Source: Prolixibacteraceae bacterium
GTDB lineage: Bacteria; Bacteroidota; Bacteroidia; Bacteroidales; Prolixibacteraceae
Assembly (NCBI GenBank): GCA_019856515.1
Contig: CP082230.1
Coordinates: forward strand, 3,286,001-3,350,000
DNA length: 64,000 nucleotides
Direction: 5' to 3'
Shown here piece after piece: positions 42,847 through 51,771 of the stretch. A program made the position numbers and the translations under genes. Positions within the stretch are counted from its first letter, which is position 1. Every line of letters starts with the position of its first letter. The notes below the pieces were generated by a model that did not search any database, had not been told where the DNA came from, and saw only the letters and a program-made list of their open reading frames with translations.

Positions 42847-43596
42847 TTAATCAAATTTAATCTTTGGTTTTGGTGATATGGTAACCTTAAATGGAGAAAT
42901 AGCTGCACCTGGTTTCGCAATCTTAGTTTTCCCTTTAATCGTGTATTTAATTACAATATTTCCTGTGATATCTTTTCCACTACCACTTTTGTTGGTCCAT
43001 GTTTTTACAAAATCTTTAGCATATAGCTTTAATGAATAATTTTGTTCGCTAAGAACATCAACTTTTGATGCATATTTATAAGTCTTCTTTTCATTATTTT
43101 TCCCATCGTTAAAGGTGACTTCAATATTATATCCTCCTTTGGGTATGCAATTATACCGTAAGTCTATTTGAACAAAATCAACAGTTGCTGATGCTAGCAT
43201 TTTTGCAGGTAATGGGCTCCCATATTTGGCTGGGGTTATATAACTACATTGTGTCAAGTTACGCTTCTGAATGATACTCCATTCTGGTTCAATAATCCTG
43301 TAGTCTACATGGATTTGTTCTGTTACACAATTTTTTTCATTGATCATCTGAGCTGCAACTGCAAAATCTCCTGGTTCTTCCCATGAATGTGTTATGTATT
43401 TATTGACTGATATATCGTCCTTTATAATTATACTCTTTGGCTTGTTCTGAGTTATCACCCAACGATACTTGGATGGTTTTCCATCTGAAGTGACTTCAGT
43501 AACACTGATGTTGGAGCTATTCCAAAGAATAATCTTTTCTTGTGAAAATGAGATCACTGGTAGAAGATAAATAAGTAGTAAAAAAAATCTGTTCAT
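42847..43596 (-). CDS. secreted protein of the T9SS-associated operon, paralogue of the 48900 gene
   Basis: 249 aa with a signal peptide (about residues 1-18). An N-terminal PKD-like module (KYRWVITQ, then HSWEEPGDFAVAAQM, NEKNCV) is followed by a beta-rich domain ending in SPFKVTISPKPKIKF. The same order and ending (SSFTATINPRPQIEF) is found in the gene at 48900, and the PKD-like module also in the protein encoded at 46888. No enzyme motif is seen. It is the last gene of a five-gene operon and starts 19 nt after the OmpA-type gene. Confidence 0.7.
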   Translation of the reverse strand: MNRFFLLLIYLLPVISFSQEKIILWNSSNISVTEVTSDGKPSKYRWVITQNKPKSIIIKDDISVNKYITHSWEEPGDFAVAAQMINEKNCVTEQIHVDYRIIEPEWSIIQKRNLTQCSYITPAKYGSPLPAKMLASATVDFVQIDLRYNCIPKGGYNIEVTFNDGKNNEKKTYKYASKVDVLSEQNYSLKLYAKDFVKTWTNKSGSGKDITGNIVIKYTIKGKTKIAKPGAAISPFKVTISPKPKIKFD

Positions 43597-43615
43597 TATA
43601 TTTATATTAGTATGT

Positions 43616-45946
43616 TTAAATTGAGAGTGTGATAGTAACCCTTCGATTATACAAATGTTTTAGATATTGATTATCTGTTTTCATTGATTGCTGTGAAGGA
43701 ATGTCCTCTCCGTATCCTTTGACTTGTATCAAAATCGTATTCGTCATTCTATCTTTTAGATAATTTCCTACCATCTCGGCTCTTAGTCTTGAAAGCCTCT
43801 TATTATATACAGAACTACCTCTTTCATCTGTGTGACCATAAACTTTAACTGTCAAATGTGGTTTGTTTTGTAGTCTCTGAGCAATTAAGTCTAATTTATC
43901 TTTATCATATTTACCTAAACGGATACTATTAAATCTAAAGTAAATTACCCCTTGGGTTGTTTCTCTTTTAACCTTATTTCTCTCTGTTATATTACCATGT
44001 TGATTCTTTCTATATCTCTCAAATAGTAACTGATCTTTTATGTAATTCGGAATCTGTTGCTCTTCAACTCCCAAAGAGGTGATATATATTTCAACCCTAC
44101 GATCCTTCGCATTCTGATTAAACTGTTTAACTTTCTTATTATTAGGAATATCTTCACCAAAATATTTCATCTCAATCTGCTTAGATGAAACCCCCATGCC
44201 AACTAACTGTTGTTTTATTGAAGCAGCCCTGTTTTTCGAAAGAACAACATTATATCGATTGCTTCCAATCTTATCGGTGTGGCCTGATAGGTAAATCTTC
44301 AGAGATGGATTCTCCTTTAATTGATCTGCGATTCTTTGGAGTTCACTTCTGTCTTTATTGGGAATTTGATATGAATCAAACCCGAAATATACTTGATGAG
44401 TTAAGTAAACATGCTTCTTCTCTTTCTTACGGGGACTAAGGTAGATTGTATTAAACACTTTCTCTTTGAGTAAACTTTGGGCCTTGATGGATACCACCGT
44501 ATCTCTATAATCCGCTGCATGAATAAATACCCTCATTCTACTTTGTGGGATCTTTTTAAGGTGAACCTTTCCATTTAAATCACTCTCTTTATGTAGAGAA
44601 TCTCTATTCAAACATAATAATCTCGCTTTATATATTGGCTTACGACTATTGGTGTCTCTTATATGTACATGGTAAATAAAGTAGCTAAAGATATCTGCAT
44701 TAAACTTATAGATATCATCTTGCCCTTCTCCTTGTGGTCTATTGCTACTTATATATCCCGTTTGGTTCGTTCGATTATAATCTATTCCTATCTCATCATA
44801 CGGGCTATTTATACGCTGAGGTAGATGTTGAATTCCGACAGAATCTGTTTTGTAAAGATGGGTATAGTACAAATCGTATCCTCCATACCCATAGTGTCCA
44901 TTAGAACTAAAAAGTAATAGGCTATCTGATATAATTCGAGGAAACAGTTCATTACCTTTTGTGTTGATCACATTTCCTAAGTTTGTTGGGACTTCCCATT
45001 TCCCTTCCTTTTTGTGTGAGATATATAGGTCAGACTGTGATGGACTATCTTTCTCTTCTCCAACAAATACTGCTACACTTTTTTGACTATTAAGAGTGAT
45101 ATGTCCGATAGACTTCTCTTCAAATCCTGGAAATACTATTCGATGTGATTTAGCCCATTTATTACCACTTTTGTTTTGAGTCTTGTATATCGAAAGCTTT
45201 CTCTTTTTAGTCTTCGTATATTCATTATGGTCCCTATTGATGTCAGTTCTAGTGTACCACAATTGTGCTTTATCAACAAAATTCGGTATACAATGGTATT
45301 TATTATCAAGACTAACAAAATCTTTCTGCGTATGCTCACTTATTGTATCATGCTTATAAATGTGGTATACATTTAGTCGATCTACCATAAACTCCATATT
45401 CTTAAGATCTGTCTGATCTTTGTTGCTCGCAAATCGCAACGTATGACCATCAAGTACTGGTGCAATCTCTGATTGTGTCGAATTTAAACTTTTAAGGTTC
45501 TTACATGCAATAGCTGGGTGAACCTCTTTGTCCTCTATCATAATTCGCTTGCAGAATGAAACCCATTGCAGTGCTTCTTCTGATAAACTATGCGTATAGT
45601 AATCCTTAAAAGAGCCTAGAGCTTCGGTGTATCTCTTCTCTTGATACAACAAACCTGTATATTGTCTAATACATTCCCAATGGGGATCAATATCTATTGA
45701 TTGTTTATAATGTATACAGGCTTTAGATTCTTCCCCGATATGTTGATAACAGTTGCCCAACTTATAGTGGTACTGTGCTCTAATACTATCCGTATCGATT
45801 CTATTTGACGCTAATAGTTTTACAATATATGGGGCCGCATCTTTATAACGACCATTACGGTAGTATCTATCTGCCTGCCTCTTTTGTGCCAAACAGATGC
45901 TGAATTGAAACCCGATAAATATGAGAAGTAGAAGAACTTTTCGCAT
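43616..45946 (-). CDS. OmpA-family protein with TPR, PD40 repeats and two OmpA domains
   Basis: 776 aa with a signal peptide (about residues 1-20). In order: TPR repeats (about 22-130; YRNGRYKDAAPYI, YKLGNCYQHIGEESKACIHY), WD40-like PD40 repeats (about 170-410; LFSSNGHYGYGGYDLYY, GYISSNRPQGEGQDDIY), a carboxypeptidase-regulatory-like beta domain (about 420-500), and two OmpA peptidoglycan-binding domains (about 515-625, LSGHTDKIGSNRYNVVLSKNRA; and about 665-775, VYGHTDERGSSVYNKRLSRLRA). PorE-type T9SS and many SprF-linked proteins have a single OmpA domain; two in one chain is unusual. It lies between porP/sprF (4-nt gap) and the paralogous secreted gene. Confidence 0.88.
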   Translation of the reverse strand: MRKVLLLLIFIGFQFSICLAQKRQADRYYRNGRYKDAAPYIVKLLASNRIDTDSIRAQYHYKLGNCYQHIGEESKACIHYKQSIDIDPHWECIRQYTGLLYQEKRYTEALGSFKDYYTHSLSEEALQWVSFCKRIMIEDKEVHPAIACKNLKSLNSTQSEIAPVLDGHTLRFASNKDQTDLKNMEFMVDRLNVYHIYKHDTISEHTQKDFVSLDNKYHCIPNFVDKAQLWYTRTDINRDHNEYTKTKKRKLSIYKTQNKSGNKWAKSHRIVFPGFEEKSIGHITLNSQKSVAVFVGEEKDSPSQSDLYISHKKEGKWEVPTNLGNVINTKGNELFPRIISDSLLLFSSNGHYGYGGYDLYYTHLYKTDSVGIQHLPQRINSPYDEIGIDYNRTNQTGYISSNRPQGEGQDDIYKFNADIFSYFIYHVHIRDTNSRKPIYKARLLCLNRDSLHKESDLNGKVHLKKIPQSRMRVFIHAADYRDTVVSIKAQSLLKEKVFNTIYLSPRKKEKKHVYLTHQVYFGFDSYQIPNKDRSELQRIADQLKENPSLKIYLSGHTDKIGSNRYNVVLSKNRAASIKQQLVGMGVSSKQIEMKYFGEDIPNNKKVKQFNQNAKDRRVEIYITSLGVEEQQIPNYIKDQLLFERYRKNQHGNITERNKVKRETTQGVIYFRFNSIRLGKYDKDKLDLIAQRLQNKPHLTVKVYGHTDERGSSVYNKRLSRLRAEMVGNYLKDRMTNTILIQVKGYGEDIPSQQSMKTDNQYLKHLYNRRVTITLSI

Positions 45947-45950
45947 GTGT

Positions 45951-46898
45951 TTAAAACTGTCTAGGGTTAATGATTCTTTTCTTATCTTTCAAACTGTAAC
46001 TAATCATTACTTCATGACTGTTACTACCAAATTTTAATGTCTTACCCAGATCAATATCGTAGGAGTATCCTAGTGTGATTGATGGAGTTATATTGAATGC
46101 AGTCATTGCGATAATACTTTTGGTATTCCTATAGGTCGCTCCGAGCCAAAAACGGTTCATAAAAAGAAAATTTGTAGTAACATCATACTGTATACCTGTG
46201 GATTGAAGATATTTCAACATAAACGATGGCTTCATGTATATAGAGTGATCCCTAGTAAGTGGAAATATTACACCACTGAATAGATAGATATGTCTAGATA
46301 ATAGACTATACGCACTTTTGTATACCGTACCTTCTGAATATGCATACTCACTCTGGGTTAAATGTCTCGCTGAAACACCTGCATACCATGATAATCCGTA
46401 TAAGTATATCCCTACATTAAAATCAGGAGAGTATCGGCTACTATTCTCCTGTTCATAAACAAGAGGATCATACTTATCTTTTACCTCTATATCTTCCCAT
46501 CGAATGTTGTCACTAATTAATCCCGCTTGAATTCCTAATGATAGCTTTACCTTGTAATTGATATGAATTTGGTAAGAAACATTCAGTAGAAATGAGCTCT
46601 TACTCTCTGGGCCAAGTTGGTCTAATATAAAAATACCTCCAACCCCAAAATTGTATTCTCCCATGGGACCATGTACCATTATTGAGGTCGTCTTGGGAGA
46701 TCCTGGAATATTGACCCACTGATCTCGTCTTGTCAATGTCGATTGAATTTCATCGATGGTTCCAGCATAACCAGGATTTATATACATTTTATGAAAAAAA
46801 TACTGACTATTCATCCCATCTTGTTGGGCCATGGCATTAAACCGTATTGTACATAGAGTAATAAAGAGTATGCTAAATTTAAATAGTTTAGATATCAT
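45951..46898 (-). CDS. PorP/SprF family type IX secretion membrane protein
   Basis: 315-aa outer-membrane beta-barrel with a signal peptide (about residues 1-25, ending FNAMAQQ). Family hallmarks are the N-terminal SQYFFHKMYINPGYAGTID, the RDQWVNIPGSPKTTSIMVH block and the C-terminal barrel ending SYSLKDKKRI. SprF-like proteins pair with T9SS cargo bearing a type B C-terminal domain and help attach it to the cell surface. The ATG at 46898 is supported by GAGGAGG 5 nt upstream; the frame overlaps the CTD gene by 11 nt. Confidence 0.9.
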   Translation of the reverse strand: MISKLFKFSILFITLCTIRFNAMAQQDGMNSQYFFHKMYINPGYAGTIDEIQSTLTRRDQWVNIPGSPKTTSIMVHGPMGEYNFGVGGIFILDQLGPESKSSFLLNVSYQIHINYKVKLSLGIQAGLISDNIRWEDIEVKDKYDPLVYEQENSSRYSPDFNVGIYLYGLSWYAGVSARHLTQSEYAYSEGTVYKSAYSLLSRHIYLFSGVIFPLTRDHSIYMKPSFMLKYLQSTGIQYDVTTNFLFMNRFWLGATYRNTKSIIAMTAFNITPSITLGYSYDIDLGKTLKFGSNSHEVMISYSLKDKKRIINPRQF

Positions 46899-48858
46899 CA
46901 CGACCTCCTCTCACGTAGATCCATCCTTTTAGCGGAGGATAATTGGGAACTTCAATCATGTAATAGAATGTACCATCGGTAACCAAATTCTTATTCTTTG
47001 ATATGCCTTTCCAAACGACACTTTGGTTGTTATAGTTGCTAAAGCTGGCAATCTGATCTCCCCAACGATTAAAGATATGTACATTGTTTTCCGGGTAACG
47101 CTCAATGTTACGTATAATCCAAGTGTCATTCTTTCCATCATTATTAGGTGTTATTGTGTTGAAAGGTTTTATCTCTAATAATGAAGAGATATCAATATTC
47201 ACCATCTTCAGCGGAGAGGAACATAGTTTGTCATTACTTTGGATATATACCTTCTCTCCATGTATTGTCGTACTCAGTATATTTATAAACTCCTTGTCTG
47301 TTTCACCAATCAATGCCCCGTCAAATGGCGCATCAAATATGGAGTAATGACTCTTTATATCATGGAGTGATTGAAACTCAAAAACGATATTTGAATTATT
47401 AATATCTGTCGTAACATTGGTGTTAAAATCCAATGAAGGATGTCTCTTGAATCGATGAACTCCAACTTCTTCTCTTGTGCTAATATTAGGGTGATAGGCT
47501 TCAACAATGATCTCTTCTGGAGTTTGCCTGCCTATCGTTGGAATGCTTACCTGTTTATCCTTACCATCTTTGCTAAATACAGTGAGGTTGGGGGTGAAGG
47601 GTTGATGCTGACCATCAAATAACTCATAGTAGGTCTCTTTCTGAAGGTTAAATAACGTGACTTCAATAGGCTCATCATATGGCGCACACGTAACATTACT
47701 CTCTAGTCCTATTGACTTGAAGTTTTCATGTTTTGGTGTAGAAATAAAATAACATCTGGACTTGATTGATTTCCCGTCTACCTTTGTCTCTAGTATAATT
47801 TTATCAATAAAGCCACTAGTCTGTTTTGTGGTGTAATTAAAATGTCCATTTTCCTGAACTATTAATTTGCCATACTTTTCTTGGGTCAATTTCTTAAAGG
47901 ACTTTGTCTTAATTTGATCATTTACACTTACGTCTCCCTCTATGTTGTTGTGTGTATGGATGTAATATATGTTGTCTAAGCAAATGTCATTTGTCTGTTG
48001 TGGATAAATATAACACGTGCCCCGGCGGATTATACCACTATATAAGTCTGTGACATGGTAATTAAAACTATCATATCCAGTAATCTTATTTGTCCCAATG
48101 TATTCAAATGAACCTTTCTCATCCATATGGACTGCATTCCCAATTTTTGTCTTTTTTGTAACTCCATGATAGGATAACTTATGTCCAAAAGTACTGTAGT
48201 CATTATTCGAAACAGTCCCTTTGACACCTCCCGAAGATCTTAAAATATAGCTCTCATTGTTGCAGACCAAAATGTTTTTAGTGAAGTCTGAGGGTTGCCT
48301 CTGAATTATCACTAACGGCTCTTTCTTATGTGACTTATTCAACTTATATTTAATAACCTCAGCATAATTAAACGGTTTACTCGAAATATCCACCTTTCCT
48401 CGCCTAGATATAGAGTAAGAACTCCTACTTATTGTCATCCACTCGTATTCTGAAGACTTTGGAAGATATTGATCATTTATCGATAGGTCAAAACTCTCTA
48501 ATGTGTTTTCATATAATACGAGGTGATCTTCCACTCCAACTGTTCCGTTGATGATATTAAAGCTTTTTGTTATCCAATCTGAATAGCATCCATGAGAATC
48601 TATACCTCTTGCGTGTATCTTGTATGTCCCTACTTCTGTAAATGGAATTATTCCACTCTCTGAAGTTATTGAAGCCAGCTTACTGATAGCTCCTACTGAG
48701 TTTTCAATACACCACTCATAAGTCCATTTATCCTTCTCGATAAGTGAGAATTTGATAGGCTCTCCCTGAATAAATGTTTTAGTTTGTGCTTTACCTCCCT
48801 GACAAACTAAAAATACTATGGTAAGAAGTAATAGAATCTTATTAGGTCTGCTATTCAT
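46888..48858 (-). CDS. T9SS type B sorting domain surface protein
   Basis: 656 aa with a signal peptide (about residues 5-25). A PKD-like N-terminal module (YEWCIENS, EVGTYKIHARGIDSHGCYSDW) is followed by cadherin-like repeats (KGSFEYIGTNKITGYDSFNYHVTD and GHFNYTTKQTSGF, about 210-345) and further beta domains. The C-terminal about 95 residues are the gliding motility-associated/type B sorting domain (NTITPNNDGKNDTW, VHIFNRWGDQI, GTFYYMIEV, LKGWIYVRGG). The protein should be exported by the T9SS and held at the surface with its PorP/SprF partner, encoded just downstream. The ATG at 48858 is preferred over the frame's first Met at 48897. Confidence 0.9.
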   Translation of the reverse strand: MNSRPNKILLLLTIVFLVCQGGKAQTKTFIQGEPIKFSLIEKDKWTYEWCIENSVGAISKLASITSESGIIPFTEVGTYKIHARGIDSHGCYSDWITKSFNIINGTVGVEDHLVLYENTLESFDLSINDQYLPKSSEYEWMTISRSSYSISRRGKVDISSKPFNYAEVIKYKLNKSHKKEPLVIIQRQPSDFTKNILVCNNESYILRSSGGVKGTVSNNDYSTFGHKLSYHGVTKKTKIGNAVHMDEKGSFEYIGTNKITGYDSFNYHVTDLYSGIIRRGTCYIYPQQTNDICLDNIYYIHTHNNIEGDVSVNDQIKTKSFKKLTQEKYGKLIVQENGHFNYTTKQTSGFIDKIILETKVDGKSIKSRCYFISTPKHENFKSIGLESNVTCAPYDEPIEVTLFNLQKETYYELFDGQHQPFTPNLTVFSKDGKDKQVSIPTIGRQTPEEIIVEAYHPNISTREEVGVHRFKRHPSLDFNTNVTTDINNSNIVFEFQSLHDIKSHYSIFDAPFDGALIGETDKEFINILSTTIHGEKVYIQSNDKLCSSPLKMVNIDISSLLEIKPFNTITPNNDGKNDTWIIRNIERYPENNVHIFNRWGDQIASFSNYNNQSVVWKGISKNKNLVTDGTFYYMIEVPNYPPLKGWIYVRGGRDDI

Positions 48859-48899
48859 CGATTTATTGTTACAATAATATGGCAATTCAGAATACACTA

Positions 48900-49667
48900 C
48901 TATTTAAACTCAATTTGTGGTCGTGGATTAATGGTTGCTGTAAATGAACTCATACCACCAGTTTTTTCTGCTACAGGTTGTTTGTGTGGATTAGTGATAC
49001 TTATAACACTTATCGTTAATATCTTTGGACTATCAGTCGTATTCGTATAGTAGCTATCAAATTCGGTTTGGTCAATGTTAATATCGACATAGCTGGCTTC
49101 ATGAATAGTCGTTCTTTTGGCTGTGTAGCGTATCTCCATATCTTTCCGTTTTGCCCCATCTTCCACTTGATATTGTATGGTATATTCACCTGCGATGGTT
49201 GCAGTAAATGCTACTTTAAAAGAAATTGAAGCATCTGGTTTTGGTACTAACTTTATTGTACCTATAGATATTCTGCTTGGTGTTAAACTACATTGTATTA
49301 TATTTAATGGTATAGGCTTGATATACCATTGAGATGGATGTACTGTAAAGTCCATTGGGATCTGAGGTGATAAACAACCATTTTTATCTCTCATGCGTAC
49401 ATATACCGTAAAATCTCCAACATCGGTCCACTGTTGTGTATATTGTCTTTGTGTCATCTCCCTTTCATAATATATACTCTTGCCTGTACCTTTTTTACGA
49501 ATCAACCAATGATATTTATCTGCAAGAGTTTTAGTGCTTAGTGGTTCGACTCGAAATGTAGAAAACTCTCCTTCGATTATATCTGTGACATTGATTAGGG
49601 GCTTCACTTGAGAGAACAACTTTGTTCCTGTAACTACTAATATGATACATGTAATTAAATACTTCAT
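48900..49667 (-). CDS. secreted protein of the T9SS-associated operon, first gene
   Basis: 255 aa with a signal peptide (about residues 1-19, ending LFSQ). Same layout as the product of 42847: a PKD-like module (YHWLIRKK, QQWTDVGDFTVYVRMRDKNGCLS) followed by a beta domain and the ending SSFTATINPRPQIEFK. It has no recognised family or catalytic residues. It is the first gene of the operon, 41 nt before the type B CTD protein gene; the parS-like site and a long untranslated stretch lie upstream. Confidence 0.7.
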   Translation of the reverse strand: MKYLITCIILVVTGTKLFSQVKPLINVTDIIEGEFSTFRVEPLSTKTLADKYHWLIRKKGTGKSIYYEREMTQRQYTQQWTDVGDFTVYVRMRDKNGCLSPQIPMDFTVHPSQWYIKPIPLNIIQCSLTPSRISIGTIKLVPKPDASISFKVAFTATIAGEYTIQYQVEDGAKRKDMEIRYTAKRTTIHEASYVDINIDQTEFDSYYTNTTDSPKILTISVISITNPHKQPVAEKTGGMSSFTATINPRPQIEFK

Positions 49668-49868
49668 GTTTTGTTGAGATTAATATTTGTATGGTTGGAA
49701 TATTGTGGGGGAAAATGATGTTTAACATCTGGTACTAACTTCAAAGGTATGATTTGAGCCTATTACTATCAAGATATTAATTACACTATAGGTGCCAAAA
49801 AGATAATACATTGATATACAGTGGTTAATGATTTTAGTTGATGTTTTATAGCCTCTTATGGTAAAAAG

Positions 49869-49884
49869 TGTTTCACGTGAAACA
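49869..49884. promoter_or_regulatory. perfect parS-like site
   Basis: TGTTTCACGTGAAACA is a 16-bp perfect palindrome identical to the general ParB-binding consensus (TGTTYCACGTGRAACA). It lies in the 294-nt region between the T9SS-associated operon and the His-rich protein gene. parS sites cluster near oriC in most bacteria; ParA/ParB genes are not in the window. Confidence 0.8.
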
Positions 49885-49961
49885 TCTTTTATTCTTTGTT
49901 AACTATGTAGTTATGATGATTATGTGTATAATGGCAATTGTTGTGTATTAAATATATTGTT

Positions 49962-50516
49962 ATGAAACAAATGTCACTTATTTTGACCGCATGCCTACTC
50001 TCCTTTATATTTATAGGAAGTGTAGATGCAAAGGCATATGTTCAGACCGGAATGAAGAATGTTTATGTCGCCTCCGTGTCTAAGCATGAACATCACGAAA
50101 AGAAACATAAAGAGAAGAAGGATCATCACAAGAAACATAAAAAGAAACATTGTGATCACCATTGCCATCATCATTCTGGTCATCACCATAAGCTTAAACC
50201 AAAACATCATCATCCAAAGAAGTATACCTATCATGGTTGTACTTATCATAGTAAACCCGTTTACCACACATGCAATCACTATCGTGTAGTCACAAAACGC
50301 CCTGCAAATCCTAATGTAGTGGTTCATATTCAAAAACCAGGTGATGGCTATGTGTTAATAAAAGGAGAGTGGAGGTACGACAAAAAATACAATGAGTATG
50401 TATATGTAGAACCTCGATGGGTAAAAAAACCATCTACTAAAGCTATGTGGATTTCAGGTGCTTGGTCTCTTTCTAATGGTGGTTATGTGTGGCTCGGTGG
50501 AAAATGGAAACTGTAA
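49962..50516 (+). CDS. secreted histidine-rich WXXGXW-repeat protein
   Basis: 184 aa. Signal peptide (about residues 1-24). Residues about 40-85 form a His/Lys-rich stretch (His in HHEKKHKEKK, HKKKHCDHHCHHHSGHHHK), rich in metal ligands with two Cys. The C-terminal part carries degenerate WxxGxW-type repeats (KGEWRYD, MWISGAWSL, VWLGGKWKL), as in the YXWXXGXW family of small secreted proteins. Divalent-metal binding is an inference from composition. The ATG at 49962 is chosen over one 24 nt upstream. The dense antisense open frames here are composition shadows. Confidence 0.8.
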   Translation: MKQMSLILTACLLSFIFIGSVDAKAYVQTGMKNVYVASVSKHEHHEKKHKEKKDHHKKHKKKHCDHHCHHHSGHHHKLKPKHHHPKKYTYHGCTYHSKPVYHTCNHYRVVTKRPANPNVVVHIQKPGDGYVLIKGEWRYDKKYNEYVYVEPRWVKKPSTKAMWISGAWSLSNGGYVWLGGKWKL

Positions 50517-50569
50517 TCTATACGCTTAAACTATTTTAGGTGTAGGATATTAGTATCATACCTAATAAA

Positions 50570-50639
50570 ATATCCATGTGGCATAGTTAATCATTCAGAA
50601 CCCTGTGATGGCTATATTGATTTTATGACACATGGATAT
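50570..50639. repeat. inverted repeat, 11-bp arms
   Basis: ATATCCATGTG (50570-50580) pairs exactly with CACATGGATAT (50629-50639) across 48 nt between two convergent genes. Another small hairpin (TAGGTGT.. / ..ATACCTA) precedes it at about 50537-50564. Possibly part of the 3' ends of the flanking genes. Confidence 0.4.
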
Positions 50640-50679
50640 GGTTCATTACAGGATTTAACCTGATGCAAGATATTTCAAC

Positions 50680-51771
50680 TTAAAAATAGGTCTGTAAGCC
50701 AAATAGTAGGGTTTTATGTGTACTCCCTTTTCCATTATAATCTTTAATACTTATTCCATAGTTTCCTTCTATGGTTAAGTGTAGATTGAATGAAGAACTA
50801 CTCCTTCGAATAGGAATAATTGGCTGCTGTAACTTTAATGACGGAACAAAATTTAGGCTATTCCCCTCAAGGTATGTTTTATTATCTACACTGATCATAC
50901 TCCTTGAATACTCTAACTTTCCTATTATAGCAATAAAACCTCTGCCTAAATGGATGATGGGACCTATTCCAAGATTTACGAATTTGTAGTAGGTCTTACA
51001 TGAACTCGAATATTCTGGATTGCTTTTGGGTAAACTGAAACCGTAAGTAGATATAATCATAAAGTTGTCGTATACATCTGCTCCGCTTATATATATACCA
51101 GCACCCCCTTTAGAATTAAATCCTCCTACTTCAAGAAGAATCATTTTATCTCTTCTTTTACCTTTTTGAAAATCTTCCTCACTCTCCCGAACCATTTCTC
51201 CTTGAAGCCATTCAATGAAGTATATATTTTCCGAAGCAGAATTACTCTTAATATACGCCTTAAGTGCGTCACTTGTCTTTATTCTAACATTCTCACTTTG
51301 ATTTTTGCAGGTGGCCATGTAGAAATAAGTGTACATATTAATCTGTTCTTGCGTCATCGACTTGTCGACCTTGCTTCGTTCTCTAATTTCATCCCAATAG
51401 GATTGGTAATATTGAATAAGATGAGTATTAATGTTGTGATATTTAGATTGTTTGCCTTTTGTAGTATTGGTCGAGCTAGGATAGTAGTTAAGTCTTATGA
51501 GTTCTAAAAACCTTTCTTTATCACCAAAGATAATAGAGCAATAGATCCATTCCGAATATGTCATGACAGAGTTTGAGTGCTTATTATCGCGTAACTTGAG
51601 ATATGCCTCTCTTGCATTACTGTATTCATTGATCGATAGAAATCGATGCATTTTCTTCTTATCGTTGGTTGCACTTACATCTGATGTACTTAGCTTATCT
51701 ATGTTCTTTGTGTTGCGAGAGAACGCATTAATGCAAAGAAGTAGTGCAATAATAAAAGTTAGGTGTTTCAT
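50680..51771 (-). CDS. putative exported protein with a C-terminal beta-barrel-like region
   Basis: 363 aa with a signal peptide (about residues 1-18, INAFS). Residues about 40-200 are helical and TPR-like in character (SINEYSNAREAYLKLRDN). From about 205 the sequence alternates hydrophobic and polar residues (ILLEVGGFNSKGGAGIYISG, NLGIGPIIHLGRGF, LHLTIEGNYGISI) and ends LLFGLQTYF with a terminal aromatic, as in outer-membrane barrels. No family recognised; an outer-membrane location is inferred. Confidence 0.6.
   Translation of the reverse strand: MKHLTFIIALLLCINAFSRNTKNIDKLSTSDVSATNDKKKMHRFLSINEYSNAREAYLKLRDNKHSNSVMTYSEWIYCSIIFGDKERFLELIRLNYYPSSTNTTKGKQSKYHNINTHLIQYYQSYWDEIRERSKVDKSMTQEQINMYTYFYMATCKNQSENVRIKTSDALKAYIKSNSASENIYFIEWLQGEMVRESEEDFQKGKRRDKMILLEVGGFNSKGGAGIYISGADVYDNFMIISTYGFSLPKSNPEYSSSCKTYYKFVNLGIGPIIHLGRGFIAIIGKLEYSRSMISVDNKTYLEGNSLNFVPSLKLQQPIIPIRRSSSSFNLHLTIEGNYGISIKDYNGKGSTHKTLLFGLQTYF

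Noticed and set aside
49995..50333. Antisense 112-aa and plus-frame 76-aa frames over the His-rich gene
   Set aside because: Met/Ile-rich shadows produced by the CAT/CAC-rich histidine codons of the real gene.
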